This document shows positions 1-9,151 of a stretch of DNA of 49,081 nt, one piece after another. The notes under the pieces were generated by a model. It searched no databases and had not been told where the DNA came from. It worked only from the letters and a program-made list of their open reading frames with translations. Each line of letters starts with the position of its first letter. The first letter of the stretch is position 1. The stretch lies in NCBI RefSeq assembly GCF_016743775.1, contig NZ_JAEQMY010000038.1:1-49081 (forward strand). Reading direction: 5' to 3'. Position numbers and translations under genes: made by a program. Source of the stretch: Microvirga aerilata (GTDB lineage: Bacteria; Pseudomonadota; Alphaproteobacteria; Rhizobiales; Beijerinckiaceae).

Positions 1-466
1 GCAAGGGACAGCCTCATGGTCCGTCTCCATCGCAACCCCATTCTCAGTATAGGCCGCCCTGCCCCGTGCTGTCGATCCGATCAGCTGCCACACCCGGTGA
101 TCCGCGACGACCGGCGGCGCCTCAGTCAGGGCAGACGTGTGCTCCAGTGCCTTCACCGGTGCTGACGGCATCGGCCTTGGCTGGTTGCCATTCCCGGAAG
201 CAAGACGCCGTTCGAGGGCAGCAACCGACCCGGCCAAGGTGTCAATCGCGACTTTAAGGGCGAGCACATCCGCGGCATTGGAAATGGTGGAACTTGGACC
301 GGCCGCAGGCCGTAGAGTCGACTCCGGTCGGCTGTCGCGGGTCTCAGGATGACGGTGAGGACAGGCTCCTGCCGCGTGGCTGGGAGGCGACGGACCAGAC
401 GCCAAGCAATCCAGAGGACACCCCGGCTAAAAGGAGGAACAGGGTCGGAAAGAGGTTGGCAAACAT
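1..466 (-). pseudogene. Broken membrane-anchored coiled-coil protein, runs off the window edge
   Basis: Two minus-strand reading frames appear to belong together. The first begins at ATG 466 (or 556 for a longer version), encodes a hydrophobic stretch (FANLFPTLFLLLAGVSSGLL) and stops at 344-346. The second is open from 426 to position 1 without a stop. It encodes an Ala/Leu-rich heptad-like segment (VLALKVAIDTLAGSVAALER) followed by a Pro-rich linker and residues continuing past the window. Joining them by one frameshift near 344-360 gives a plausible membrane anchor plus coiled coil. The second frame has no good start of its own (TTG 405 or GTG 267). I recognise no family. It could be a pseudogene, a sequencing indel or chance open frame. 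Confidence 0.3.
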
Positions 467-1013
467 TGGGGCCTGTGCCCTTCCACGGACGGCAATTAGC
501 TTCAGGCAACGCGACGTGGGGTGTGGCGTTCCTTTGATCCGGCGCAGAGCGCTCACCAGTCAGCCCCTGTAGGCACAATCAGCAAACACACGCTCTTCAG
601 GGTGCCCTTGTGAGACTGATGTGTGATCAACCAAGGCAATGTTTCGCGTCCGGCGTTTGTTACCACAGAAGGGTGGGTGAACTCCCCTATCCTCCCCTAT
701 TCAGTTTCCCGTTCTCCCGGGGTCAGACACTCATCATAGCCGGCCCGGCGACCGTGCTGATTGGTTCAACGACGCTTCCTTGGCAAGAGGCGAAGCCACA
801 ATCGCAACTGGACCTTTCCGCGTGAAGCTGTAAAGAACACCCGCAACAAAGGACAGAGTAACCAGTATCGATCCGCGATGGAGTGGCTACTCCCAACGCT
901 TTGTGGAGTAGAGCCGTTGTGCCTTCCAGCGGAGTGACAGAACGCATTGAGCTGCGTGGCCATCACAGCACGAGCTATGTTGAACGCGACATCATACATT
1001 TTGAGGGACGTCT
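467..1013. other. Intergenic region, no gene recognised
   Basis: I see no convincing gene here. The open frames are short, overlap each other on both strands and have no family resemblance. The right end holds the leader of the glycosyltransferase at 1014, including its Shine-Dalgarno GAGGGA at 1003-1008. Confidence 0.5.
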
Positions 1014-2243
1014 ATGACGTGCAACATTCTTTTCCTGCACCAGAACTTTCCCGGTCAGTATAAACTTCTCTCGCGTGAAATCGGCAGCCGCGAAGGGTTC
1101 AAGGTAGTTGCCCTTGGACAGAAGGCACCATTTGGCATCGACTTCAGCCCGGTCAGCTATGAAGCCTATAGCTCCGGCCCGGATCTCTCGTCCGACCTTT
1201 TTCCCCCACTCACGTTTTTCTCCGAACAGGTTCGCCGAGGCGATGTAGTTCGCTGGCGGCTGCAGGACCTAAAGCGGCGCGGCTTCACCCCGGATGTATG
1301 CTTCGCCCATCCGGGATGGGGCGAGGCGCTGTTCGTGAAGGAAGTGTTTCCGCAGACGAAGCTGATCTCCTACCTTGAGTACTACTACCGCAGCCAAGGC
1401 AGTGATCTGGATTTCGACCGCGAGTTCCAGTCGCCCTCCGTAGATATGCAGTATGTCTCCCTGCGCAATCTGCCCACCCTGCAGGCTTCTGCCTTGTCAG
1501 ACGCCCTCGTGTCGCCGACCCATTGGCAAGCTGGATCGTTCCCATCTCCTTTATCAGAGCGAATCAACGTCATTCACGAGGGGATCGATACGGATGTAGC
1601 AAAGCCGGGTCCGGCTCGTCCGTTGACGGTTTCGAGCGGCACGATTCAGCCGGGGCAAACCCTAATCACCTATTCTGTCCGCTCCTTGGAGCCCTATCGC
1701 GGCTTTCATTCGTTCATGCGCGCGCTCCCCCGGCTTCAAGCGCTGCTGCCCGACGCGCACGTGGCGATCGTTGGCAAGGAGCCAACAAGCTATGGGCGCA
1801 ATCCCGGTCAGGGTCGGACCTGGAAGCAGGTGATGGTGGAGGAAGTCGGATCCCAGGTTAACTGGGAGCGTGTCCATTTTCTGGGCACTCTGCCCTATGA
1901 CGGCTTGATCAATCTGTTCCGTCTGTCGACGGCCCATGTGTACCTGACCTACCCGTTCATCTTGTCCTGGTCCCTGCTGGACGCGATGGCCAGCGGCTGC
2001 GCTATCGTCGGATCAGCGACGGGTCCGGTCATGGAAGTGATCCATGATGGACACAACGGCGTTCTCGCCGATTTTTTCGACACAGAGGCGCTGGCCGAAC
2101 GGATTGCTTCCGTGTGCACGGACCGGGATCTACGGCAGCGGCTGTCGGAGAATGCGCGCCGGACGGTGCTCGAACGGTATGACTTCAACACAATCTGCCG
2201 GCCAGCCTACGAGCGCCTAATGAATGAGGCGCTCGCGCTGTAA
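1014..2243 (+). CDS. GT4-family glycosyltransferase
   Basis: A 409-residue soluble glycosyltransferase with two Rossmann domains (GT-B fold), expected to move a sugar from a nucleotide-sugar donor to a growing glycan at the cytoplasmic face. The N-terminus (ILFLHQNFPGQYKLL, residues 5-19) is the start typical of one GT4 subgroup. HEGIDTD near residue 187 marks the domain junction. The donor-site region at about 312-347 (LLDAMASGCAIVGSATGPV) carries the small-residue motif after the conserved acidic position. The ATG is supported by GAGGGA six bases upstream. It converges on the type I secretion operon and its length is normal. The sugar and acceptor cannot be read from sequence. Confidence 0.9.
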   Translation: MTCNILFLHQNFPGQYKLLSREIGSREGFKVVALGQKAPFGIDFSPVSYEAYSSGPDLSSDLFPPLTFFSEQVRRGDVVRWRLQDLKRRGFTPDVCFAHPGWGEALFVKEVFPQTKLISYLEYYYRSQGSDLDFDREFQSPSVDMQYVSLRNLPTLQASALSDALVSPTHWQAGSFPSPLSERINVIHEGIDTDVAKPGPARPLTVSSGTIQPGQTLITYSVRSLEPYRGFHSFMRALPRLQALLPDAHVAIVGKEPTSYGRNPGQGRTWKQVMVEEVGSQVNWERVHFLGTLPYDGLINLFRLSTAHVYLTYPFILSWSLLDAMASGCAIVGSATGPVMEVIHDGHNGVLADFFDTEALAERIASVCTDRDLRQRLSENARRTVLERYDFNTICRPAYERLMNEALAL

Positions 2244-2264
2244 TGCATAAGGTCCCCAGAGTGG

Positions 2265-2289
2265 AGCCCTCCCGTCTCACCGGGCTTTT
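2265..2289 (+). terminator. Weak possible terminator between convergent genes
   Basis: AGCCC at 2265-2269 pairs with GGGCT at 2282-2286 and is followed by TTT. The stem is only 5 bp with a 12-base loop and overlaps the end of the 95-residue gene, so it is a weak candidate for ending the transcript of the glycosyltransferase at 1014. Confidence 0.25.
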
Positions 2290-2564
2290 GTGCGCGCCTT
2301 GGCGCCTGCAGCGGGAGCCTCACCGGCTTCAGACGGAGGGCGGTTGCCTTTGACGGCGTCGAGGCAATCGGCATAGGCGTCGAGAAGCCAGTCGCGGTCA
2401 AAGACGACCCCTGTCTCGCGCGACTGCGCCTGTTCGAGTTGCGCAAGATAGCGCAGGAGCGCGAAGGCCACGACCTCCGGACTATCCCCTTGCAAATTTA
2501 CCGGACGGCTGCTCGCTTCACCGCGCGACTGATCGGCCGTTTGTCCCGTACGCCCCGTTGCCAT
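2277..2564 (-). CDS. Small conserved-looking protein, last gene of the type I secretion operon
   Basis: A 95-residue protein of unknown function. The middle (residues about 25-75) is predicted helical and rich in Ala, Leu and acidic residues, containing VVAFALLRYLAQLEQAQS and WLLDAYADCLDAV. The tail is basic and Ala-rich. There is no signal peptide or membrane segment, so it should be cytoplasmic. Translation is well supported: AGGAGA lies 5-6 bases before the ATG and overlaps the stop codon of the HlyD gene, only nine bases away. It therefore reads as a real fifth gene of the exporter operon, perhaps a chaperone or adaptor for the secreted RTX substrate. That role is inference from position alone. 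Confidence 0.7.
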   Translation of the reverse strand: MATGRTGQTADQSRGEASSRPVNLQGDSPEVVAFALLRYLAQLEQAQSRETGVVFDRDWLLDAYADCLDAVKGNRPPSEAGEAPAAGAKARTKAR

Positions 2565-2573
2565 TGCTGTCTC

Positions 2574-3899
2574 CTACTGTTCTTTAAGAGCGAAATCATA
2601 GATCTGGAATACTGGATCCAGGAAATAGGCCAAGATCGTGCGCTTGCCCGTCTCGATCGAAACCTGCGCCGGCATGCCCGGCGTCAGCTCGACTTGAGCC
2701 TCCTCGATATCCTTCGGATCAACCCTGACGACACCCTTATAGTAGGTGCGGTTGGTGGTCCTATCGTCAAAGCGATCGGCGGATACTTTTTCCAGCGTCC
2801 CTGGGATCGCCTTATGATACCGCTGGCGGTAAGGCAAGAGATGGATGCTGGCGCTCTGCCCCGGGCGTACGCGATTGACATCCGTAGGGCTGATTTCCAC
2901 GGCGAGGACCATAGGATCATCCTTGGGGACGATTTCGAGTGCGGTCTGCCCAGGAACGAGCGTCGCCCCCGGTCCGAAGACCGACAGTCCATACACATAG
3001 CCGCTTTCCGGCGCCACAAGCACGGCTTGACCCAGCCGCCATTGCGCTGATTGCAAGCGCGGCTCGATTTCGGCCAGCCGGGCGTCATTCTCAGCGCCGT
3101 CCCGTGCAATGGTTTCCAGGCGATCCTTGTTCAGCTGCTGCATCTGAATTTCAGCTGCGCGGATCTTGTCCTCCTCGGCCGTGATAGAGCCGGATATTGA
3201 GGAAAGATCCCCTCGTAACCCAGCAGCCGACCGGTCCAGGGTCAGCACTCTGGGGCGAGCGATGAGGCCTTTCGCGACAAGCGGCTGCAGCGACGCCAAC
3301 TCGTCTTCGATGCTCTTCAACTGGACTTGCAACGCACTAGCCCGCCCCCGCAACGCGCTGATCTGGCGGCGTCCACCCTCGATCTGCTGCGTTAGGAGGC
3401 TGATCTGGCCCAAGTAGGCGGCTCTCCGTGCTGACAGGAGTGCAGCTTCCTGCTGAAACAGCATTTGGACCTGGGGATCAGCTTTCCGGTCACGCAACGA
3501 CTCAGGAAACGCCAGCTCGGCCGCGTCAGCCCGTTCCGCCTGAAGGCGCGCCGTCCGTAGCAGGGCTGCGGCGCGACTGCTGCTCAGGACTGTTGCCTCG
3601 GCCTTCGCATCGGCGAGTTCGAGCTGCAGGAGCTTCTGTCCCTTTTCAACGAGCTGTCCCTCACGCACGAACACGACGCCAATCTCGCCTCCAGTGGGGT
3701 GTTGGATTGCCTTGCGGTTTCCCTCGACGGCCACTTTTCCCGACGAGATAGCCGCGCTGGCCACCGACATGGTTGACGACCAGAAGGCGACTCCCGCTAC
3801 TAGGGCGAGAGCCGCAACCCCGCCGAACAACACAGGTCCGGATGCCGCGTCCTTGAGCGGGGAAGCAGGAGGCGCTTCGCTCGAAATCTGATTAATCAC
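2574..3899 (-). CDS. HlyD/PrtE-family type I secretion adaptor (membrane fusion protein)
   Basis: The periplasmic adaptor linking the ABC exporter to an outer-membrane TolC-like channel. A short cytoplasmic N-terminus is followed by one membrane helix (VLFGGVAALALVAGVAFW), a lipoyl-like half (VEGNRKAIQHPTGGEIGVVF), a long coiled-coil hairpin with many Ala/Gln/Leu/Arg, the second lipoyl half (LVAPESGYVYGL) and the C-terminal beta domain ending in FLDPVFQIYDFALKEQ. I chose GTG 3899, whose GTGATTAA sequence overlaps the stop of the exporter gene, implying translational coupling. An upstream TTG at 3938 is also open. The product of 441 residues is normal for the family. No TolC gene is present in the window. 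Confidence 0.92.
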   Translation of the reverse strand: MINQISSEAPPASPLKDAASGPVLFGGVAALALVAGVAFWSSTMSVASAAISSGKVAVEGNRKAIQHPTGGEIGVVFVREGQLVEKGQKLLQLELADAKAEATVLSSSRAAALLRTARLQAERADAAELAFPESLRDRKADPQVQMLFQQEAALLSARRAAYLGQISLLTQQIEGGRRQISALRGRASALQVQLKSIEDELASLQPLVAKGLIARPRVLTLDRSAAGLRGDLSSISGSITAEEDKIRAAEIQMQQLNKDRLETIARDGAENDARLAEIEPRLQSAQWRLGQAVLVAPESGYVYGLSVFGPGATLVPGQTALEIVPKDDPMVLAVEISPTDVNRVRPGQSASIHLLPYRQRYHKAIPGTLEKVSADRFDDRTTNRTYYKGVVRVDPKDIEEAQVELTPGMPAQVSIETGKRTILAYFLDPVFQIYDFALKEQ

Positions 3900-5613
3900 G
3901 GGCCTGTCCCACCTTCTTGACGATTGTTGGCCGACCAAGCTGATTGAACACCTCTGTCGTGGACCCGAAGCTGACCAGCATTCCTTCCTTCAGCACAGCA
4001 GCATGGTCGAGATGCATAACCAGATTGGGCCGATGCGTGATCAGGATCACGGTGGTTCCCCGCTCTTTCAGGTCATGCATACAGGCAATCAGTGCCTCTT
4101 CGCCAGGTCCGTCTAGATTGGAGTTCGGCTCGTCCAGAATCACGAGAGCCGGATTGCCGATGATGGCGCGGGCAAGGGCAATCAACTGGCGCTGGCCTCC
4201 GGATAGGACAGAGCTGTCGCTCAAAGGAGTCTCATAGCCTTTTGAGAGACGCAGGATCACGTCATGCACGCGGGCCCGCTTCGCTGCGTCAATGATGTCC
4301 TCATCGGAGAACATTCCGAAGCGGCCGATGTTTTCGGCGACCGTTCCAGGCAGCAGGCTGATGCTCTGCGGCAGGTACCCGACGAATTGGCCGAACTCGT
4401 GATTGCTCCATTGGTCGAGTTCCGCACCGTCAATCCGGACGGCGCCGGCGGTCGGCCGCAGGCCTCCCATCAGAATCCGCGCAAGTGTCGTCTTGCCTGA
4501 CCCGTTCAGCCCAACCAAGCCCAGGCTTTCGCCAGCGCGCACGCCGAAGCTGATCCGCTTCAGGACTGGCCGATCGGAGCCCGGCGGCACGAACGTGACG
4601 TCCTGGCAGGTCAGGCTCCCGGTGGGGCGCGGCAGGTGCATGGTGGTGGCGGGCTCAGGCGACTGCTTGAGAGCCGTATCGATCCGCCGCATGGCCTCCT
4701 TGACCGGATGGTAGTCCTCCCATGCCGCAATCAGCTGGTCGATTGGCTTCATGGCATAGCTGAAGACAAGAATCGCTGCGAACACCAGCCCGGCTGAGAT
4801 ACCACCGTTGATAACCTGCACTGCGCCGACAGCCAAGATGGCGCCCTGCATGAGGATGCGGGCTGCGCTGAGGAAGGAGGAGAACGCCACGCCTCGTCCG
4901 CTGGCAATCAACTGCTCCTGAACCGCCTTGTTGCGCTCGCCCCGCCATCGGCTGACAACGGCGCTCAGCATCCCGAGGCCGACCACGGCCTCGGCCGAGC
5001 GGGTCGCCGCGTCACCAAACACGTGCGAGGCATTGCCCACCACGTTCGCCCTGATCAAGGCCTGTTTGGTGAGAATGGAATTGGCGATCGTGGCGGCCGC
5101 CGAGATCGCAATGCAGATTCCTGCCGCGACTCCGATGGCTGGATCGAGGAGAAAGAGGATACCGAGGAAAAGAAAACCCCAAGGCATCTCCAGAGCCGCC
5201 AGAGCCCCCTTGCCGGTGATGAACTGGCGGAAGTAGTCCAGATCACGGAGCAGTTGCGCATGCGCAGGACCAGTGCCACGCGCCGATTGCCGGATCACGA
5301 TGGTGAACAGCCGGTCGGCCAAACGTCGCTCGATCCGGGCCGACGCCCGAATAAGAAGCGTACCGCGCACCCATTGGAAAACGCCCTTGGCACAAACGGC
5401 AATGGTAAGACCGACCACGAGTGCGACGAGGGTTTCCCAGCTCTGCGACCCAATCACCCGATCCATGACCTGGAACATGAAGATCGGATAGGCCAACAGG
5501 AGAAGGTTGACGCCCGACTCGAAGCAAAGCGCGAACAAGAAATGCTGCCGGCACGCTTTGAGCGCAGCGGCGACATCACGATCCTGATGGGGGTGCATGC
5601 GATGAGTGCTCAT
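3892..5613 (-). CDS. Type I secretion ABC permease/ATPase (PrtD family)
   Basis: Inner-membrane exporter with an N-terminal six-helix transmembrane domain and a C-terminal ATPase, expected to pump the RTX protein(s) out in one step. The membrane part starts at about residue 20 (FALCFESGVNLLLLAYPIFM). Around residue 360 come Walker A (GLNGSGKTT), the Q-loop (YLPQSISLLPGT), the signature LSGGQRQLIALARAI, Walker B (LVILDEPNSNLD) and the switch His (ILITHRP). There is no C39 peptidase domain, so it fits substrates with uncleaved C-terminal signals. I used ATG 5613; a TTG at 5631 is a longer option and neither has a strong Shine-Dalgarno. It lies 40 bases after the preceding gene. Confidence 0.93.
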   Translation of the reverse strand: MSTHRMHPHQDRDVAAALKACRQHFLFALCFESGVNLLLLAYPIFMFQVMDRVIGSQSWETLVALVVGLTIAVCAKGVFQWVRGTLLIRASARIERRLADRLFTIVIRQSARGTGPAHAQLLRDLDYFRQFITGKGALAALEMPWGFLFLGILFLLDPAIGVAAGICIAISAAATIANSILTKQALIRANVVGNASHVFGDAATRSAEAVVGLGMLSAVVSRWRGERNKAVQEQLIASGRGVAFSSFLSAARILMQGAILAVGAVQVINGGISAGLVFAAILVFSYAMKPIDQLIAAWEDYHPVKEAMRRIDTALKQSPEPATTMHLPRPTGSLTCQDVTFVPPGSDRPVLKRISFGVRAGESLGLVGLNGSGKTTLARILMGGLRPTAGAVRIDGAELDQWSNHEFGQFVGYLPQSISLLPGTVAENIGRFGMFSDEDIIDAAKRARVHDVILRLSKGYETPLSDSSVLSGGQRQLIALARAIIGNPALVILDEPNSNLDGPGEEALIACMHDLKERGTTVILITHRPNLVMHLDHAAVLKEGMLVSFGSTTEVFNQLGRPTIVKKVGQARD

Positions 5614-5653
5614 AATGTGGTGTTTAAGCAAAATTGATTAAGTGTAGCTTGAC

Positions 5654-7660
5654 TCAGCCAGTCGTGCGCCCGGTGGGCCGACGCAGCCGCCGCTTTGCAG
5701 CAGAAGATGATTTTCTCAACATTTGCAAGCTGAGCCAATCCAGTTTCGCGTCGAAGTCATCAGGACGGTCTGATGTCCCGCTCGACACAAAACCGCCGTC
5801 GCGCTCGACCTGCACCTCTCCTATCGTGCTTCGGCCGCCAATCGCTTGGCCTAAGAGAAACCCTTCCAGAGTATAGAATTGCGGCGTGTCGTCCGCTTTT
5901 GGTTGGTGGTTTGACAACAGGGCTGCAAAGACGATGTGCGCGGACAGATCGGCATTGGCTGCTTCAATAAGCAGATCGGGAAGCGACACTGATGAGACGT
6001 CGTGCCGCGGCAGGCTGGCATCATTCGTGGCACCCACGAACAGAGCCGATTTCTTACCCTGCAGCGTGGTGAGAATCCGCGCAAGCGAATCGCTGCCGCG
6101 GGGTACAACACCCGCGCGACAGAACACCTGGGGCTTTGGGTTCTCAGCGGCTTGCTGCGCCACCTGAGCCTCTGTGGTTCGGGGGCTGTAGCAGGTGAGT
6201 CGGAGAGGCAGCCCGTAGATGCGGCTCCAGACCTGTGCGTTGGTCTCAAGGGCCGACCACAGGCGCGGATCAAAAAGGCAAAGATGGACAATAAACGGTG
6301 TGTCACGCGACGTGAGTGACAGCGCAAGGACAGTGCGGTGCAGAGCGTCGAGATCGTGTCGGACGAACACAACGACGTCGGCACTAGCCTGTGGCGCCTC
6401 GGCACCGAGGTCCAGACGGTGCAGCAGGCTTGGCACCACATCAGAACTCGCCGTTGCCAAGGGATGCAGGACCGTCGGGAGCGTTGCAGCGCTCACCTGT
6501 GCCAAGGGGGCGAAGTCACGGGCCAGGGCAGCATTGCGAGGATCATTGGCTGTGACCTCACGAACCCAGACAGCATGCGAGCGTCCAGCGTAACTCCATG
6601 ACAGTTTCACGCAACCCAAGTCAGTATGTGGCGCGGGCGCTTTGACAATGACCTGCTGCTGCCACACACGGGCTTCGCCATCCACCTCACGCGCAACAAT
6701 GTCGAGTGCCAGCGGCTCCGTTGCTCCAAAGGACTCAAGACGCAGGTTGCTGGCGCCGACATCGGCATCCGCAATGCGCAGGAAGACGGCCACCTCCCGC
6801 GAGGGCAAGCGCACGACCCGAACGACCTCGATCGTGGTCACGTCTGAGGGCACAACAGCGTGTTGCCGGCACAGACTGGCGGCCCAGGCCTGAAGCTCCG
6901 GCGAGGGCTGTTCGACCAAAGTGTGCAAAGCCTCCACCAGGTCGAGCGCATCGGCTCCGAGCCCCACGGGCGAGAGTCCGGATCGTGAGGATGGCAGGTT
7001 GAGCTGAAGCCGAACGAGAGCGTCGGATAGCTCCAGATACAGAGGTGATCCGGCCGCGCCTTCAAGCCATAGCACCAGCCGGCCGTCGCCCTGGTGGAGC
7101 ACCTGCCCCGCCGCACGCCGCAGCCCGTCTGCGGTTACCGTGTAAGCACCAACGGGGCTGCCGTCGTGCTCCGCGTGAAGATCAAGGAGGTATCCCTCAG
7201 GGAAGGCGGCGATCAGATGGCCCGGCGCTTGCCAAGCACTAATAAAGGCGAGATAGCGCTCCAGGACGGGCGCGGGTCCACTTGCCTGCGTGAAGCGACT
7301 GGCCACAAGGCCGAGCGCCCGCCGGGTCTCAACATTGTCCCAACGCGCAAGCCGTGTCACCGCCCGACGGACGGAGTCTTGTCCCTCTTTCGAGGTGACG
7401 TGCAGTTCACACTCGGATCCGTCGCGAAGGTTCATCCCGTCGAGCAGCAAAACTTCCAAGTTTTGGCCCGGCCGAATCAGCTTTTTTCGCTCGACGACGG
7501 ACATGGCAACGCTGGCCGCCTGCACACCGGTTAAAGTGGCGTTCTCCAGCTGAGAACACCACACGAAGGCGGCATTGCCCGACCAGGGGATCACAAAAAG
7601 CGGAAGAGCTTCCGGCTCTTGCGAGACCGGAAGCTCCCCCTTGTTAGGAATAACAGACAT
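5654..7660 (-). CDS. Large protein with a degenerate glycosyltransferase-like C-terminus, coupled to the RTX gene
   Basis: A 668-residue protein that I do not recognise by name. The first ~400 residues look like consecutive beta-rich domains (for example TTIEVVRVVRLPSREVAVFL). From about residue 420 it resembles a GT2-type GT-A core (DVVVFVRHDLDALHRTVLAL, then IVHLCLFDPRLW), laid out like the true GT2 at 15260-17116. However, the metal-binding D-x-D and the late catalytic acidic motif are not visible. It has no signal peptide or membrane segment. Its ATG overlaps the RTX stop codon by one base and has no Shine-Dalgarno, so translation probably depends on termination-reinitiation. It may bind glycan or modify the RTX protein before export; a decayed glycosyltransferase is the alternative. 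Confidence 0.75.
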   Translation of the reverse strand: MSVIPNKGELPVSQEPEALPLFVIPWSGNAAFVWCSQLENATLTGVQAASVAMSVVERKKLIRPGQNLEVLLLDGMNLRDGSECELHVTSKEGQDSVRRAVTRLARWDNVETRRALGLVASRFTQASGPAPVLERYLAFISAWQAPGHLIAAFPEGYLLDLHAEHDGSPVGAYTVTADGLRRAAGQVLHQGDGRLVLWLEGAAGSPLYLELSDALVRLQLNLPSSRSGLSPVGLGADALDLVEALHTLVEQPSPELQAWAASLCRQHAVVPSDVTTIEVVRVVRLPSREVAVFLRIADADVGASNLRLESFGATEPLALDIVAREVDGEARVWQQQVIVKAPAPHTDLGCVKLSWSYAGRSHAVWVREVTANDPRNAALARDFAPLAQVSAATLPTVLHPLATASSDVVPSLLHRLDLGAEAPQASADVVVFVRHDLDALHRTVLALSLTSRDTPFIVHLCLFDPRLWSALETNAQVWSRIYGLPLRLTCYSPRTTEAQVAQQAAENPKPQVFCRAGVVPRGSDSLARILTTLQGKKSALFVGATNDASLPRHDVSSVSLPDLLIEAANADLSAHIVFAALLSNHQPKADDTPQFYTLEGFLLGQAIGGRSTIGEVQVERDGGFVSSGTSDRPDDFDAKLDWLSLQMLRKSSSAAKRRLRRPTGRTTG

Positions 7661-8838
7661 CAGAAGTGGAAGAAGGAACTGTTGACATCGTCCGGATCGT
7701 AGCCCACCAGCTTGAACTTGGTGCCGTCGCTCTTCACGGTGACGATCGTGTTGCCCGAACCGTCGCTCTTCAGCGACAGGCTGCTGAGCTTGTTCGCCGC
7801 GGTGGCCGAGAGGTCGATGACATCCTCGCCTGCCTTGAAGTCGGCAATCGTGTCGATGTCGCTCTTCGGACCGTTGTCGATCTCGAAGGTGTCACGACCC
7901 GTGCCGCCCAGGAGACGATCAGAGCCCGTGCCACCAAACAGCGTATCGTCACCGTCGAGGCCAAGCAGCGTGTCGTTGCCCGAACCGCCGAAGAGCTGGT
8001 CGTCACCGACCATGCCGCTCAGGGAGTCATTGCCGCTGTCGCCGTAGAGACGATCGTTGCCTTCATCGCCGAAGAGACGATCGTTGCCGCTGCCGCCATA
8101 CAGGCTGTCAGCATCATCGCCACCGTAAAGGCTGTCGTTGCCGGAGCTGCCATAGAGCTTGTCACGGCCAGCGCCGCCCTTCAGCAGATCATTGCCGCTC
8201 TCGCCGTAGAGACGATCATTGCCGGCATCACCGTAGAGGCGATCGCTGTCCTTGCCGCCATACAGCTTGTCATCGGCCTCGCCGCCGTAAAGCGTGTCGC
8301 GACCCGAGTCGCCTTTCAGCAGGTCGTTGCCCGCACCACCCTTCAGCAGGTCACTGTCATCGCCACCATACAAGGAGTCGTTGCCAGCATCACCGAAGAG
8401 GCTGTCGCGACCATCCTCACCGAAGATCGAATCGCGTCCGTCGCCGCCTGCAGCAACGTCATTGCCACGGCCGGCCTTAATGGAGTTGTTGCCATCGTTG
8501 CCGGCGATCAGGTCACCCGAGGTGCTGCCCGTGACTTTAGCGTTGGACTCGCCGGTCAGGTTCACGCCACGAAAGCCAGTGCCGCTGATGCTGATCGAGC
8601 TGCTGGTCTCAACCACATCGAAGCCCTTGGGAGAACCCGATAGCTTTGCGAGCTTGTCGCCGCTGCCGAGCTTCACGTAGTCGGACGCATTCGTGCCCTT
8701 CACCGTGTCCTTGGACGAACCGCTGAAGTCACGGAAACGCACCGCGTCGTCGCGAAGATTGCTCGGAATACCTTTAAGAAAATAACTATACGACTCCGGC
8801 GAGACGTGACCGTCCCACACACTTCCCATACTTGCCAT
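7660..8838 (-). CDS. RTX calcium-binding protein, likely type I secretion substrate
   Basis: A 392-residue protein dominated by RTX nonapeptides of the form GGxGxDxLx. About 20 are visible from residue ~120 to ~330 (for example LYGGSGNDRLFGDEGNDRLY). These form a calcium-bound beta-roll outside the cell. The N-terminal ~110 residues are non-repetitive and have no Sec signal. The C-terminus (ADFKAGEDVIDLS, then a tail ending SFFHF) matches the uncleaved secretion signal region of such proteins. I chose ATG 8838, with GGGGG about six bases upstream, over TTG 8850. It is the first gene of the exporter operon. I see no protease, lipase or other enzyme domain, so a structural or adhesive role is likely. 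Confidence 0.92.
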   Translation of the reverse strand: MASMGSVWDGHVSPESYSYFLKGIPSNLRDDAVRFRDFSGSSKDTVKGTNASDYVKLGSGDKLAKLSGSPKGFDVVETSSSISISGTGFRGVNLTGESNAKVTGSTSGDLIAGNDGNNSIKAGRGNDVAAGGDGRDSIFGEDGRDSLFGDAGNDSLYGGDDSDLLKGGAGNDLLKGDSGRDTLYGGEADDKLYGGKDSDRLYGDAGNDRLYGESGNDLLKGGAGRDKLYGSSGNDSLYGGDDADSLYGGSGNDRLFGDEGNDRLYGDSGNDSLSGMVGDDQLFGGSGNDTLLGLDGDDTLFGGTGSDRLLGGTGRDTFEIDNGPKSDIDTIADFKAGEDVIDLSATAANKLSSLSLKSDGSGNTIVTVKSDGTKFKLVGYDPDDVNSSFFHF

Positions 8839-9151
8839 GAATACCCCCAAAGAAGAGCGGTTTCGCCCATTCTGGTCGTTTCTCTCGAGATTTCTTTTCT
8901 ATGCCATGCGGCTAAAAAAGGCTGTAACAGATTCACCACAGACGGGCCATAATTTTCCTCGGCGGAGTTAATTTTTCTGGATTAATCCCTTTTGGCTATG
9001 GCGGCCTAGTCCATTTGGGCGGGCTATTGCGAGCATAGGGTGAGTGGGTTCTCAAAGCTGTCTAAAATGAGTCGCGGCGGCACGACTTCGGGAGGTGCGA
9101 CCATCCTAACGGGAGTGACTGAGGAGGATTGGGAGTCGATGCTACAGGAGT
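8839..9151. other. Leader region of the type I secretion operon
   Basis: Non-coding stretch upstream of the RTX gene that must hold the operon promoter. It is more AT-rich than its surroundings near 8900-9000, but I cannot pick a convincing -35/-10 pair. No gene is seen. Confidence 0.4.

Noticed and set aside
7700..8500. Repeated short DNA units resembling a CRISPR array
   Set aside because: The repeats are codons of RTX nonapeptides with a 27-base period and no unique spacers.
7666..8643. A 325-codon plus-strand frame opposite the RTX gene
   Set aside because: It is the mirror of repetitive RTX codons; the translation is low-complexity Val/Ala/Ile-rich and has no start signal.
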